DNA of 48,748 nt from Caulobacteraceae bacterium (GCA_947475845.1 CANJMO010000010.1:1-48748); one strand, 5' to 3'. Shown: positions 25,560 to 32,643, numbered from the stretch's first letter. Numbers and translations: made by a program. The notes: generated by a model from the sequence alone, not told the origin.

Positions 25560-25696
25560 GGCGTGTGCGTGAGTACAAGCAGGACAACGATGTAGCCAAG
25601 GATCAGGCCCAGGCCGATCACTATCCCCACCGCAAACGATCCCGGCAGGTCCTCGTCAGCGGCTTTCGGCGGAAGATCGTCTGGCAAATTGATCAT
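25556..25696 (-). CDS. 46-residue single-helix membrane protein
   Basis: A very short ORF with an acidic cytoplasmic head (MINLPDDLPPKAADEDLPG) and one strong transmembrane helix (FAVGIVIGLGLILGYIVVLL), ending LTHTP. The ATG at 25696 is 15 bases after the stop of the upstream gene (25712) and its stop overlaps the cytochrome c start. Size and layout resemble small oxidase subunits such as CcoQ or CydX, but there is no clear sequence match. The tight fit between two genes is the main support. Confidence 0.62.
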   Translation of the reverse strand: MINLPDDLPPKAADEDLPGSFAVGIVIGLGLILGYIVVLLVLTHTP

Positions 25697-25711
25697 GACA
25701 TCTGGCCCGCG

Positions 25712-26110
25712 TCAGAACGGCTGCAGCGAGACGACCTTGAGGACATGCTCGCCGTCCGGACGGATCACCGAGATGTATTCGCCCGGCGTAAAGCGCTCCA
25801 TATCGAAGCGGAACGCCACGTCGACCGACTTGGCCTCGTCGTCGAATTCAAACACCCACTGCGATTCGTCATTTCGGCGCAGGCAGCCGTGCGCCTTGAG
25901 CCCGCGAGAGGTCCGCGCCACAGTGCACAATTCGGGGAAGGCGTCCCAGCCGCTCTTGTCCAATGAGCCGTCGCTCTTGAGCGGAAGCACCAGGGTGTAG
26001 CGCTCGTCGTGCGATCCTGTCGGGTGAGCCCGCTCGCGTGCGGTGTCGAGGTGGACGATCTGGAAGTGGACTCGCGGGTGGGTCCGGATACGGGTCTGGT
26101 GGGCATGCAT
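25712..26110 (-). CDS. Hypothetical soluble protein (132 aa), first gene of the cytochrome c operon
   Basis: A 132-residue protein with no signal peptide or membrane helix. It is rich in charged residues with beta-type segments (RYTLVLPLKSDGSLDKSGWD, QWVFEFDDEAKSVDVAFRFD, GEYISVIRPDGEHVLKVVSL). I do not recognise the family. GAGGAA lies 8 bases before the ATG. Upstream is a FixK/FNR box with class II spacing, so this gene heads the operon 26110-25215 with the tiny membrane protein and the cytochrome. Confidence 0.75.
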   Translation of the reverse strand: MHAHQTRIRTHPRVHFQIVHLDTARERAHPTGSHDERYTLVLPLKSDGSLDKSGWDAFPELCTVARTSRGLKAHGCLRRNDESQWVFEFDDEAKSVDVAFRFDMERFTPGEYISVIRPDGEHVLKVVSLQPF

Positions 26111-26146
26111 GACCGGCTTCCTCGTGGGCTGGATGGCGCTGGACGC

Positions 26147-26187
26147 AATCTAGGAAGCCGGCGGATCACCGCATTGCGTTCGATCAA
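26147..26187 (-). promoter_or_regulatory. FixK/FNR-type class II promoter of the cytochrome c operon
   Basis: On the minus strand TTGATCGAACGCAA (26187-26174) has one perfect TTGAT half-site and a CGCAA half, a common alphaproteobacterial FNR/FixK variant. After 21 bases comes TAGATT (26152-26147), a good -10. This puts the box centre near -41 from a start around 26140, the class II activator position, and leaves a 29-base leader with a ribosome site. Confidence 0.65.
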
Positions 26188-26216
26188 CACGGCCAGACGC
26201 CAAGTCAGCCGGATGC

Positions 26217-26873
26217 CTAGGCGGCCGGGTCGGCCCCTTCCAAGAGGTTCAACGCGGCGGCGGCGGCGGCCAGCAGGCCGGCGCAAGCCGCGCCGATCCA
26301 CAGGGCGGCGAAGCCCAGATCGGAGAAGGCGCCGGCCCCGGCGACGGCGCCCGCCACCAGTCCGAGCCACAGCAGCAGGTGGGGAACCCAACCGAACACC
26401 GCTTCTCCGGCCAGGGCTCCGGCGATGCGCTGGCCAACCTTGACCAGGGTTCCGGTCATGTAGGTAACGCCGATGCTGACCTCGCCATTGCGCTCGAAGA
26501 AGGTGTTTTCAACGCCCATCGCCAGCGCCAGCATGGCGGTGGCGGGCACGACCAGACCGGCGGCGCCCAGGCTCGCCGCCGCGCCCAGGAGGGCGGCGAC
26601 CACGACCAGGATCAAAGGTTGCCGGTACGCAGGGAGTCTCCGTCCAAAAAACGCGCCGCAGATGACGCCCAGCAGGAAGAGCAAGATCAGACCGACAGCG
26701 AAGCCCGCATCGGCGGAATGACGGGCGGCGCCTACCGCCAGCCGGGTCGAGTTTCCGCTCATGAACGATACGAAGAAGCCGGCGGACGCGAGGAAGCCGA
26801 CGGCGTCCACATAGCCGGCCAGGGCCGAAAGACCGACCGCCAGCAGCTGCGTGCGCCGGCCATAGCCGATCAA
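26217..26873 (-). CDS. DUF1275 (YoaK-like) membrane protein
   Basis: A 218-residue protein with about six hydrophobic helices. It has the DUF1275 hallmarks ALAGYVDAVGFLAS and FVSFMSGNSTRLA near the N-terminus, and MGVENTFFERNGEVSIGVTYMTGTLVKVGQ in the middle (given here in family terms). TTG 26873 is inferred as start because it overlaps the stop of the upstream paralogue C gene (TTGA); an ATG at 26978 would sit deep in that gene. The role is unknown. It is probably the last gene of the crp-type operon. Confidence 0.8.
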   Translation of the reverse strand: MIGYGRRTQLLAVGLSALAGYVDAVGFLASAGFFVSFMSGNSTRLAVGAARHSADAGFAVGLILLFLLGVICGAFFGRRLPAYRQPLILVVVAALLGAAASLGAAGLVVPATAMLALAMGVENTFFERNGEVSIGVTYMTGTLVKVGQRIAGALAGEAVFGWVPHLLLWLGLVAGAVAGAGAFSDLGFAALWIGAACAGLLAAAAAALNLLEGADPAA

Positions 26874-27358
26874 AGCGAGAAGCCCACCTGGCGCCCGCAG
26901 ACGATGATGGCGCCCCAGAACAGCAGCGACAGCGCGCCGGCCACGCGGGCGCCCGTCGCCGGCTTGCCGGTGTCCCATTTCGCCATGTTGCGCTGGGTCA
27001 CCAGATGGAAGACCACCATGTTCAGCCCCGCCAGAGCCATGAACACGAACTTGGCGTTGAAGGCCGGCAGGGCGATGTAGTCAGCCGCCCGCGAGGTGAA
27101 CAGCAGCGATCCGCTGGCTACCGCCAGGCCGAAGGCGGCCCAGGTCCAGGGCAGCATGCTGTGGATCAGGGCGCTCGCCGGCCGGCCTTTGGAGGCCCAG
27201 CCGAGCAGGCGCAGATCGACGATGGCGATGGACCCGAGCACCACTGCAAGGGCGAAGACATGGATCGTCTCGATGGTCGGGAACATCCAGGTGGATTCGG
27301 TGATGGTGATGCCGACGACGGACGCCTGCAGCGTCTCAAAGATGGCGGGAACGGTCAT
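26870..27358 (-). CDS. DUF6644-like four-helix membrane protein, paralogue C
   Basis: A 162-residue member of the same family as the genes at 24196, 24678 and 27412. Markers: TIHVFALA (His), IVDLRLLGW, SMLPWTWAA, LPAFNAKFVF, and VCGRQVGF in the last helix. ATG 27358 is chosen because GAGG lies 8 bases upstream and it matches the family N-terminus. It is 54 bases downstream of paralogue D on the same strand. Function unknown. Confidence 0.82.
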   Translation of the reverse strand: MTVPAIFETLQASVVGITITESTWMFPTIETIHVFALAVVLGSIAIVDLRLLGWASKGRPASALIHSMLPWTWAAFGLAVASGSLLFTSRAADYIALPAFNAKFVFMALAGLNMVVFHLVTQRNMAKWDTGKPATGARVAGALSLLFWGAIIVCGRQVGFSL

Positions 27359-27411
27359 GGCCGGAACCTCGGTGTTCTGATGAAAAGGGAAATCGGCTGG
27401 AGGGCCTCGGC

Positions 27412-27891
27412 CTATGGCCCGTAGGCGATCCAGCGGCCGGCGACGACGATCAGCGCCCATAGCGCCAGGGACGCACCGCCGATCAGCTTGGCGCGGCCCC
27501 GCATGTCGGGCCTGGTCCAGCGATCGGGATGCCGATGCACGGCCTTGGCCAGCATCCAGGTCAGGATGCAGACCGCGACCACAGCGGCCATCTTGATCTG
27601 GAAATAAGGGTTCAGAAGCGCCCGTTTGGGTTCGGCGACCATCAGCAGCAGACCTGTCATCAGCAGCGTCAGCACGCCCCATCCGACGGAGGGCAGGAAG
27701 CGGGCGGTCATCCGCTGCAGCGGCTGGTCGCGGTCGGTCACGCCCAGCAGGCGCATGTCGACGACGGCCGCGGAGGTGAACACCAGGGCCAGGGCCATGA
27801 TGTGGACGGACTGGATCACGGGAATGGTCCAGTTGGTGTTCTGCATGAATTGACTGAGCGAGGTGCGCTCGACGGCGTCTAGGAAGGACAT
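27412..27891 (-). CDS. DUF6644-like four-helix membrane protein, paralogue D
   Basis: A 159-residue family member, closest to paralogue A at the N-terminus (MSFLDAVERTSLSQFM against MDAIFRAVEHSWLSQWL). Markers: SVHIMALA (His), VVDMRLLGV, RFLPSVGWG, NPYFQIKMAA, and VAGRWIAYG. ATG 27891 is preferred to GTG 27921 because GGAG lies 6 bases upstream and because it aligns with paralogue A. It follows the 29-residue ORF. Confidence 0.82.
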   Translation of the reverse strand: MSFLDAVERTSLSQFMQNTNWTIPVIQSVHIMALALVFTSAAVVDMRLLGVTDRDQPLQRMTARFLPSVGWGVLTLLMTGLLLMVAEPKRALLNPYFQIKMAAVVAVCILTWMLAKAVHRHPDRWTRPDMRGRAKLIGGASLALWALIVVAGRWIAYGP

Positions 27892-27917
27892 GAAGGGCTC
27901 CGGTTCAGACGGAAGGG

Positions 27918-28007
27918 TCACTTGCGTTGCGACCAGACCGAGACAAATCCCAGGGTCGCGCCGAAGGCGGCGAACAGGGCGATGACCAGCATCAGGAAGG
28001 GGTGCAC
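27918..28007 (-). CDS. Candidate 29-residue single-helix membrane peptide
   Basis: GTG 28007 opens a 29-codon ORF reading HPFLMLVIALFAAFGATLG, then FVSVWSQRK and stop. It has one transmembrane helix with a basic C-terminus. GGAG lies 8 bases upstream, inside the end of the crp-type gene, and the start is 5 bases after that stop. The size and layout recall CydX/CcoQ-type accessory peptides. Support is the ribosome site, the helix and the operon position only. Confidence 0.42.
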   Translation of the reverse strand: MHPFLMLVIALFAAFGATLGFVSVWSQRK

Positions 28008-28012
28008 CGCGC

Positions 28013-28672
28013 CTACTCCACCATGTCGAGCAGGGCCGCGCGGTCGCGCAGTACGATCCGGCGCGAGGTCGGGATGTAGATCATCCCATCGACCTGCAGC
28101 TGGGTGAGGGTGCGCGAGACCGTTTCGATGGTCAGGCCCAGATAGTCGGCCATGTCCTGACGCGACATCGGCACCTCCAGGGTGCGCGGGTTGCCGGCGC
28201 GCTCCGACAGGTCCAGCAAAAGGCTGGCGACCCGCTCGCAGGCGCTTTTGCGGCCCAGCAGGACGACGTGGTCCTGGGTGCGTTGCAGACCCTCGACGGT
28301 CAGCTTCAGCAACTGGCGGGCGATGTCGTTGTCCTGACCGGCCAGGCCGGCGAGGCTGATGCGCCGCGCGATCAGCACTGTGGAGTCGGCTATGGCCTCG
28401 GCGCTGGTGCGGTGTTCCTCGCCCGCCTCGATGCCGAAATAGCCGCGGGCGAAGTGGAATTCATCGATCTGGCGGCGACCGTCGCGCAGTATGCGATAGG
28501 TGCGCACCGCGCCCGACAGCACCTTGTAGACGTAGATCGCCGGCTCACCCTCGCCGAAGATCTCTTCCTCGCGGGCATAGCGAATCTGCACCCCGTCGAA
28601 GGGCGAGGTTCCGCGGCTGTCGCCAAACACCGCGGCGGCGGGCGTCTCAATCAGTTGGGCATCGAACGGCAT
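28013..28672 (-). CDS. Crp/Fnr-family regulator, FixK type
   Basis: A 219-residue regulator. An N-terminal cyclic-nucleotide-like beta roll (EIFGEGEPAIYVYKVLSGAV) precedes the dimer helix and a C-terminal winged helix with QDMADYLGLTIETVSRTL. The Glu and Ser-Arg of its recognition helix are those used by FNR/FixK to read TTGAT. The N-terminus lacks the cysteine cluster of FNR, and only one Cys is visible overall, so oxygen would be sensed upstream (as in FixLJ-FixK). It heads an operon with the 29-residue ORF, paralogues D and C and DUF1275. A matching box lies at 28779-28792. Confidence 0.9.
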   Translation of the reverse strand: MPFDAQLIETPAAAVFGDSRGTSPFDGVQIRYAREEEIFGEGEPAIYVYKVLSGAVRTYRILRDGRRQIDEFHFARGYFGIEAGEEHRTSAEAIADSTVLIARRISLAGLAGQDNDIARQLLKLTVEGLQRTQDHVVLLGRKSACERVASLLLDLSERAGNPRTLEVPMSRQDMADYLGLTIETVSRTLTQLQVDGMIYIPTSRRIVLRDRAALLDMVE

Positions 28673-28778
28673 GGGGAAGTCCCTCTCGATCTATAGGCCA
28701 AGGCTAGTCGGGAGGGCCGCGGCGGGACATTCAGGGCGGACGCATAAGGGGAACTACCTAGGCCGAAGCCTCGCGGTG

Positions 28779-28820
28779 TTGCGTTGGATCAAGGACGCGG
28801 CCGGCGCGGCCCTGTCTAAT
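28779..28820 (+). promoter_or_regulatory. FixK/FNR-type class II promoter of the response regulator gene
   Basis: TTGCGTTGGATCAA (28779-28792) differs by one base from the box at 26174-26187. It is followed after 22 bases by TCTAAT (28815-28820), a good -10. The predicted start is about 28827, next to ATG 28828, implying a leaderless message. The same box could also serve the divergent crp-type gene (start 28672). Confidence 0.58.
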
Positions 28821-28827
28821 GGCGACA

Positions 28828-29250
28828 ATGAGCATTCCGCCCGCCCCCGTTGTTCAACATGACGTCCGCCCTGCGCCCCGTCCGTGCGTGCTGGTTCTTG
28901 AGAACGACGTCGCCCTTCTCAGCGCCCTGGAATTCGCGCTGGAGGCGGAGGGCTATGACGTGCGCGCGTTCTCCAACCAGATGCAGTTGCTGTCTGGCCA
29001 GGACATCGTCTCAAGCGCCTCGTGCCTGGTGGTCGACTATCGGCTGAGCCCGCTGAACGGTCTGGAAGTCTTCGCCCTGCTGCAGAGCCGAGGCATGAAG
29101 GCGCCGGCGATCCTGATCACCAGCAGCCCGGACACCCAGTGCATCGAGGATGCCGCGCGGCTGGGTGTCGAGCTTGTGGAAAAGCCGCTGCTGACCGACG
29201 CCTTGAGCCGCAAGATCGCCGAGATGATCGGCGCCCGCAGCCTGCACTGA
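28828..29250 (+). CDS. Single-domain response regulator (receiver only)
   Basis: A 140-residue CheY/FixJ-like receiver without an output domain. It has the acidic pair in VLENDVALL, the phosphoacceptor Asp in CLVVDYRLSPLNG, Thr/Ser in ILITSS, and the conserved Lys in LVEKPL. ATG 28828 is preferred to ATG 28819 because the -10 at 28815-28820 overlaps the upstream ATG. It may pass phosphate signals to the FixK system or act as a phosphate sink; the partner kinase is outside the window. Confidence 0.88.
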   Translation: MSIPPAPVVQHDVRPAPRPCVLVLENDVALLSALEFALEAEGYDVRAFSNQMQLLSGQDIVSSASCLVVDYRLSPLNGLEVFALLQSRGMKAPAILITSSPDTQCIEDAARLGVELVEKPLLTDALSRKIAEMIGARSLH

Positions 29251-29329
29251 CCTCAAGCTTTGCGGGCGCTCTCCGCCGCCATGGCCATGCGCACCAGGCC
29301 CGCCAGGGAGTCGGCCTGCATCTTGAGTG

Positions 29330-29584
29330 CTAGACGCGGCGGCGCACGACGGCGTGGTAGATCAGAAGCACCACGATGGAGCCGATCACAGCCACGAAGA
29401 TGCTGTAGATGTTGATCCCGGTCGCCGTCGAGTGGCCGAAGAAATTGAAGATGAAGCCGCCGACAATCGCGCCGACGATGCCGAGCACGATGTCCATCAC
29501 CACCCCTTCGCCGGTCTTGTTGACGATCTTGCTTCCTATGAAGCCCGCGATCAGGCCGACGACGAGCCAAGCTAAGATTGACAT
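29330..29584 (-). CDS. GlsB/YeaQ/YmgE family stress-associated membrane protein
   Basis: An 84-residue protein with three glycine-rich helices, typical of the transglycosylase-associated/YeaQ family (AWLVVGLIAGFIGSKIV, DIVLGIVGAIVGGFIFNFFG). Members are often induced by general stress. GGGAGG lies 6 bases before ATG 29584. A GGAAC at 29645-29641 upstream has only a poor -10 match at the right spacing (GCTT), so stress control here is suggestive at best. It converges on the response regulator. Confidence 0.9.
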   Translation of the reverse strand: MSILAWLVVGLIAGFIGSKIVNKTGEGVVMDIVLGIVGAIVGGFIFNFFGHSTATGINIYSIFVAVIGSIVVLLIYHAVVRRRV

Positions 29585-29720
29585 GAGAGCCTCCCAAGAG
29601 CGCTGATTGCGCTCGGTAAGAAGCCGCACCTGCCGGCGCTGTTCCGAAACCGGCTGGAGAATTTGGGCGCTAGCAACTCGACGTCCAAGCCCAGCCGTTT
29701 CCTGTTCGGCCCACTCCCAT

Positions 29721-29945
29721 TCACCGATCCAGACCACGTTGCCCGGCACGCTCAGGAAGCCGCGTCCGACGCCAATCGAAGCTTGTGCCAGCGTCGGGGC
29801 GTCGGGGCGTCGGGCTGTAGATAGCCGATCTGGCTTGCAGAATGGACTTCGCGTCTTCGACCGCCTGCTGTTCGGTCACGCACTCCATTTCGACCGCTTC
29901 GGATGGCTCGCCGTTAATGCGCACCACGAATGTCAGGTCCACCAT
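29721..29945 (-). CDS. Small hypothetical protein (74 aa) behind an EcfG promoter
   Basis: The N-terminal half (MVDLTFVVRINGEPSEAVEM, then CVTEQQAVEDAKSIL) looks like a real small alpha-beta domain, resembling short DUF6894-type proteins. The C-terminal half is Arg/Pro-rich and contains a tandem 8-base repeat (GCGTCGGG x3, 29791-29814) whose copy number would shift the frame. No good ribosome site is seen. A perfect GGAAC-N17-CGTT promoter lies upstream, which supports expression. Confidence 0.55.
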   Translation of the reverse strand: MVDLTFVVRINGEPSEAVEMECVTEQQAVEDAKSILQARSAIYSPTPRRPDAGTSFDWRRTRLPERAGQRGLDR

Positions 29946-29964
29946 GACGTCGTTGCCGGGTGTT

Positions 29965-30016
29965 ACCGTCTCCTGGGAGGGAGCGGTTCCAACGGCATGC
30001 GAGGCATGGCGGTTCC
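29965..30016 (-). promoter_or_regulatory. Tandem EcfG/SigT-type promoters
   Basis: On the minus strand GGAAC (30016-30012), 17 bases, and CGTT (29994-29991) match the general-stress consensus perfectly. A second GGAAC (29990-29986), 17 bases, and CGGT (29968-29965) follow directly. Both point to the 74-residue ORF starting at 29945. Confidence 0.6.
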
Positions 30017-30119
30017 GGCAGCAGTCATGGGTTCCTACCCAGATTCTTTCGCCCAAGGGCAGAAGCACCATGCTCGGAGCGCTGTACGCTCCAGGGACTC
30101 GGCGGCGAGCTGACTGGAT

Positions 30120-30144
30120 GGAACCGTGGGGCGGCGAGGCGGTT
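30120..30144 (+). promoter_or_regulatory. Candidate EcfG/SigT promoter of the transglutaminase gene
   Basis: GGAAC (30120-30124), 16 bases, GGTT (30141-30144): perfect -35 and 3 of 4 at -10. It lies 44 bases upstream of ATG 30189, divergent from the tandem promoters at 29965-30016. Confidence 0.42.
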
Positions 30145-30188
30145 TGTTGCGCGCCATCTGCCTTCGCGCCATCCATTCCGAGCTCTTC

Positions 30189-31022
30189 ATGAAAATTCGA
30201 GCGGGCTACAGCATAACCTTCGACAGTGCGGCGTCGACGCCGATCAACCTCATGCTGAGCGTGCATCCTGAACGCCGCGCCGATCTGATCACCCCAGACG
30301 TCTGCGCGCCGGATACGGATTGCCGGATCGACACCTTCAACGACAGCTTCGGCAACTTGATTACGCGGGTGCTGGCCCCGCCGGGCCCGGTGACCTTCAG
30401 CTCTGATTTCCTGATTATGGACGATGGTTCGCCAGACCCGGCCGCGCCCGCCGCCCGCCAGCTCCCCATCGACGATCTGCCAGGGGATACGCTGCAGTTC
30501 CTGTTGGCGAGCCGCTACTGCGAAACTGACGAACTGAGCCCTATGGCGTGGTCCCTGTTCGGACACATCAACCCGGGGTGGGATCGGGTGCAGGCCATCG
30601 TCGATTGGACCCACCAACGCCTAGGCTATGATTACAAGCGCGCACGACCGACCCGAACCGCTCGCCACGCGCATGACGAACAGACCGGGGTCTGCCGTGA
30701 CTACGCTCACCTCGCCATCGCCCTGTGCCGCTGCATGAACATCCCGGCGCGCTATTGCACTGGCTATCTCGGCGACATCGGCGTGCCGGCTTTGCCGACG
30801 CCAATGGATTTCCATGCGTGGTTCGAGGCGTATCTGGACGGCGCCTGGTACACCTTCGACGCCCGCCACAACGCACGGCGGATCGGCCGCATCCTCATTG
30901 CACGCGGCCGGGACGCTGCCGACGTGGCGATCAGCACGACGTTTGGCACGACATGGCTGACGCAGTTCAGCGTCACGACTGAGGAAGTTCATGAGCAGGC
31001 GGTTCTGTTCGCCGCGGAATAG
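30189..31022 (+). CDS. Transglutaminase-like cysteine protease-fold protein
   Basis: A 277-residue cytoplasmic protein. It has an N-terminal beta domain (RAGYSITFDSAASTPINLML) and a transglutaminase core with the triad Cys in TGVCRDYAHLAIALCR (near residue 169), His in PMDFHAWFEAYL (near 208) and Asp in WYTFDARHN (near 223). Bacterial relatives probably act as proteases or amidases. ATG 30189 fits the conserved N-terminus. Likely part of the general stress response if the upstream promoter is used. Confidence 0.9.
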   Translation: MKIRAGYSITFDSAASTPINLMLSVHPERRADLITPDVCAPDTDCRIDTFNDSFGNLITRVLAPPGPVTFSSDFLIMDDGSPDPAAPAARQLPIDDLPGDTLQFLLASRYCETDELSPMAWSLFGHINPGWDRVQAIVDWTHQRLGYDYKRARPTRTARHAHDEQTGVCRDYAHLAIALCRCMNIPARYCTGYLGDIGVPALPTPMDFHAWFEAYLDGAWYTFDARHNARRIGRILIARGRDAADVAISTTFGTTWLTQFSVTTEEVHEQAVLFAAE

Positions 31023-31041
31023 CGAAGCTCACGGCAAGCGC

Positions 31042-31602
31042 CTAAGCCTCCAGCTCGATGTCCCAGTACAGGTAATCCAGCCAGCTTTCGTGCAGGTGGC
31101 CGGGCGGGAAGCGGCGGCCGTTGTCCTGCAACTCGTAGCTGGAGGGGCGCTCGGGGTGGCGGCGCGGATGCATGTGCGCCTCGCGTGGGGTGCGGCCGCC
31201 CTTGTCCAGGTTGCAGGGCGCGCAGGCGGTGACGATGTTCTCCCAGGTGGCGCGCCCGCCGCGCGAGCGCGGGATCACATGGTCGAAGGTCAACTCGTCC
31301 GGCGAGCCGCAGTACTGGCAGGCGAAGGCGTCGCGCAGGAACAGGTTGAAGCGGGTAAAGGCTGGCGGCCGCTCCTGCGGCACATAGTTCTTCAGCGCCA
31401 CGACGCTGGGCAGGTTCATCTCGAACGAGGGTGAGCGGACCACATGGTCGTAGGTGGAGATCACGTCCACCCGGTCGAGGAACACCGCCTTGATCACTTC
31501 CTGCCACGGCCACAGCGACAGCGGATAGTAGGACAGCGGCCGGAAGTCGGCGTTCAGCACCAGGGCCGGCGCGCCGGACGGCGGGAGCTTAAGCACCTGC
31601 AT
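31042..31602 (-). CDS. HNH endonuclease family protein
   Basis: A 186-residue protein beginning VLKLPPSGAPALVLNADFRPLS. Its HNH domain has CQYCGSPDELTFDHVIPRS and a second pair in VTACAPCNLDKGGRTP, giving a zinc-bound HNH site. This type is conserved in alphaproteobacteria as a stand-alone housekeeping gene with an unknown role. ATG 31602 is chosen for the strong GGGAGG 7 bases upstream. Confidence 0.92.
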   Translation of the reverse strand: MQVLKLPPSGAPALVLNADFRPLSYYPLSLWPWQEVIKAVFLDRVDVISTYDHVVRSPSFEMNLPSVVALKNYVPQERPPAFTRFNLFLRDAFACQYCGSPDELTFDHVIPRSRGGRATWENIVTACAPCNLDKGGRTPREAHMHPRRHPERPSSYELQDNGRRFPPGHLHESWLDYLYWDIELEA

Positions 31603-31770
31603 GGCAGGCCCTCCCGGCATTGGGTTGTTGGGGGTAAGCGACAGGCCTGAAGACGGGTCTCCTTGCACTCAGCTTGGCCGGCCAGAATCAGGGGCCGTCT
31701 CTAGACGTTCGATCTATACGGAGGATTCCGCAACAGGCGCGTGACGGCGAGGTTGGGTTATGGTCGACGC

Positions 31771-32643
31771 ATGACCTTCACGACACGGTTCGCGCCGTCG
31801 CCCACCGGCTATCTGCACAAGGGGCACGCCTTCTCGGCCCTGACCGCCCATGCCGCCGCCCGGGCCGCGGGCGGGCGCTTCATCCTGCGCATCGAGGACA
31901 TCGACGCCACCCGGGCGCGGCCGCAGTTCGACGCCGCCATCCTCGAGGACCTGGCTTGGCTCGGACTGGATTGGGAAGAGCCGGTGCGCCGCCAGTCACG
32001 GCACATGGCCGACTATGAGGCCGCTCTCGACTGTCTGCGCGAGGAAGGGTTGATCTACCGCTGCTTCCGCACCCGGCGCGAGGTGCTGGACGAGATCGGC
32101 CGCGCGCCGCACGGGCCGGGCGAGGGGACGTCGGGCACGGTCTTCCGCGGCGCGCCCCTGGCGTCGGCAGACGAGGCGCGGCGGCTTGAGGCGGGGGAGG
32201 CGTTCGCCTGGCGGCTATCGCTCGACGCGGCGGCCGGGTGGCTCGGCGAAAACGGCTGGGAGGCCCTGACCTTCCACGAACAGGGGCGCGGACCTCAAGG
32301 CCAGCACGGCATCCTGCAGGCCCGGCCCGAGCAGGCCGGCGACGTGGTCCTGGCGCGAAAGGATGTCGGGGTCGCCTATCACCTGGCGGTGGTGGTCGAT
32401 GACGCCCTGCAGGGGGTCGATCATGTGATCCGCGGCGAGGATCTGCACGAGGCGGCCCATATCCAGCGCCTGTTGCAGGCCCTGCTCGGTTTGCCGACCC
32501 CGGCCTATCGCCACCACGGCCTCTTGATGTCCGACGCCGGCCAGCGCCTGGCCAAGCGCGACAAGGCCGAGACCTTGCGGGATTTGCGGGCGCGCGGCGT
32601 TTCGCCTGAAGCGCTGCGGGCCGAGCTGGGTTTCGACCCATGA
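31771..32643 (+). CDS. gluQ: Glutamyl-Q tRNA(Asp) synthetase
   Basis: A 290-residue truncated GluRS paralogue lacking the anticodon-binding domain. It attaches glutamate to queuosine in tRNA-Asp. It has the RFAPSPTGYLHKGHAFSAL segment (HIGH-type motif HKGH), RIEDIDATRARP, VIRGEDLHEAAHIQRLL and a KMSKS-like LAKRDKAETL. Only one Cys (IYRCFRTRRE) remains where zinc-binding members have several, so this one is probably zinc-free. ATG 31771 starts the conserved TFTTRFAPSPTG. Confidence 0.93.
   Translation: MTFTTRFAPSPTGYLHKGHAFSALTAHAAARAAGGRFILRIEDIDATRARPQFDAAILEDLAWLGLDWEEPVRRQSRHMADYEAALDCLREEGLIYRCFRTRREVLDEIGRAPHGPGEGTSGTVFRGAPLASADEARRLEAGEAFAWRLSLDAAAGWLGENGWEALTFHEQGRGPQGQHGILQARPEQAGDVVLARKDVGVAYHLAVVVDDALQGVDHVIRGEDLHEAAHIQRLLQALLGLPTPAYRHHGLLMSDAGQRLAKRDKAETLRDLRARGVSPEALRAELGFDP

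Noticed and set aside
29253-29329. Short C-terminal-like peptide on the minus strand after the YeaQ gene
   Set aside because: No start codon with a ribosome site and only about 22 residues; could not be supported.
30076-30092. Hairpin GGAGCG-CTGTA-CGCTCC considered as a terminator or riboswitch
   Set aside because: Short stem, no T-run, and it lies in the promoter region of divergent genes; chance occurrence is likely in GC-rich DNA.
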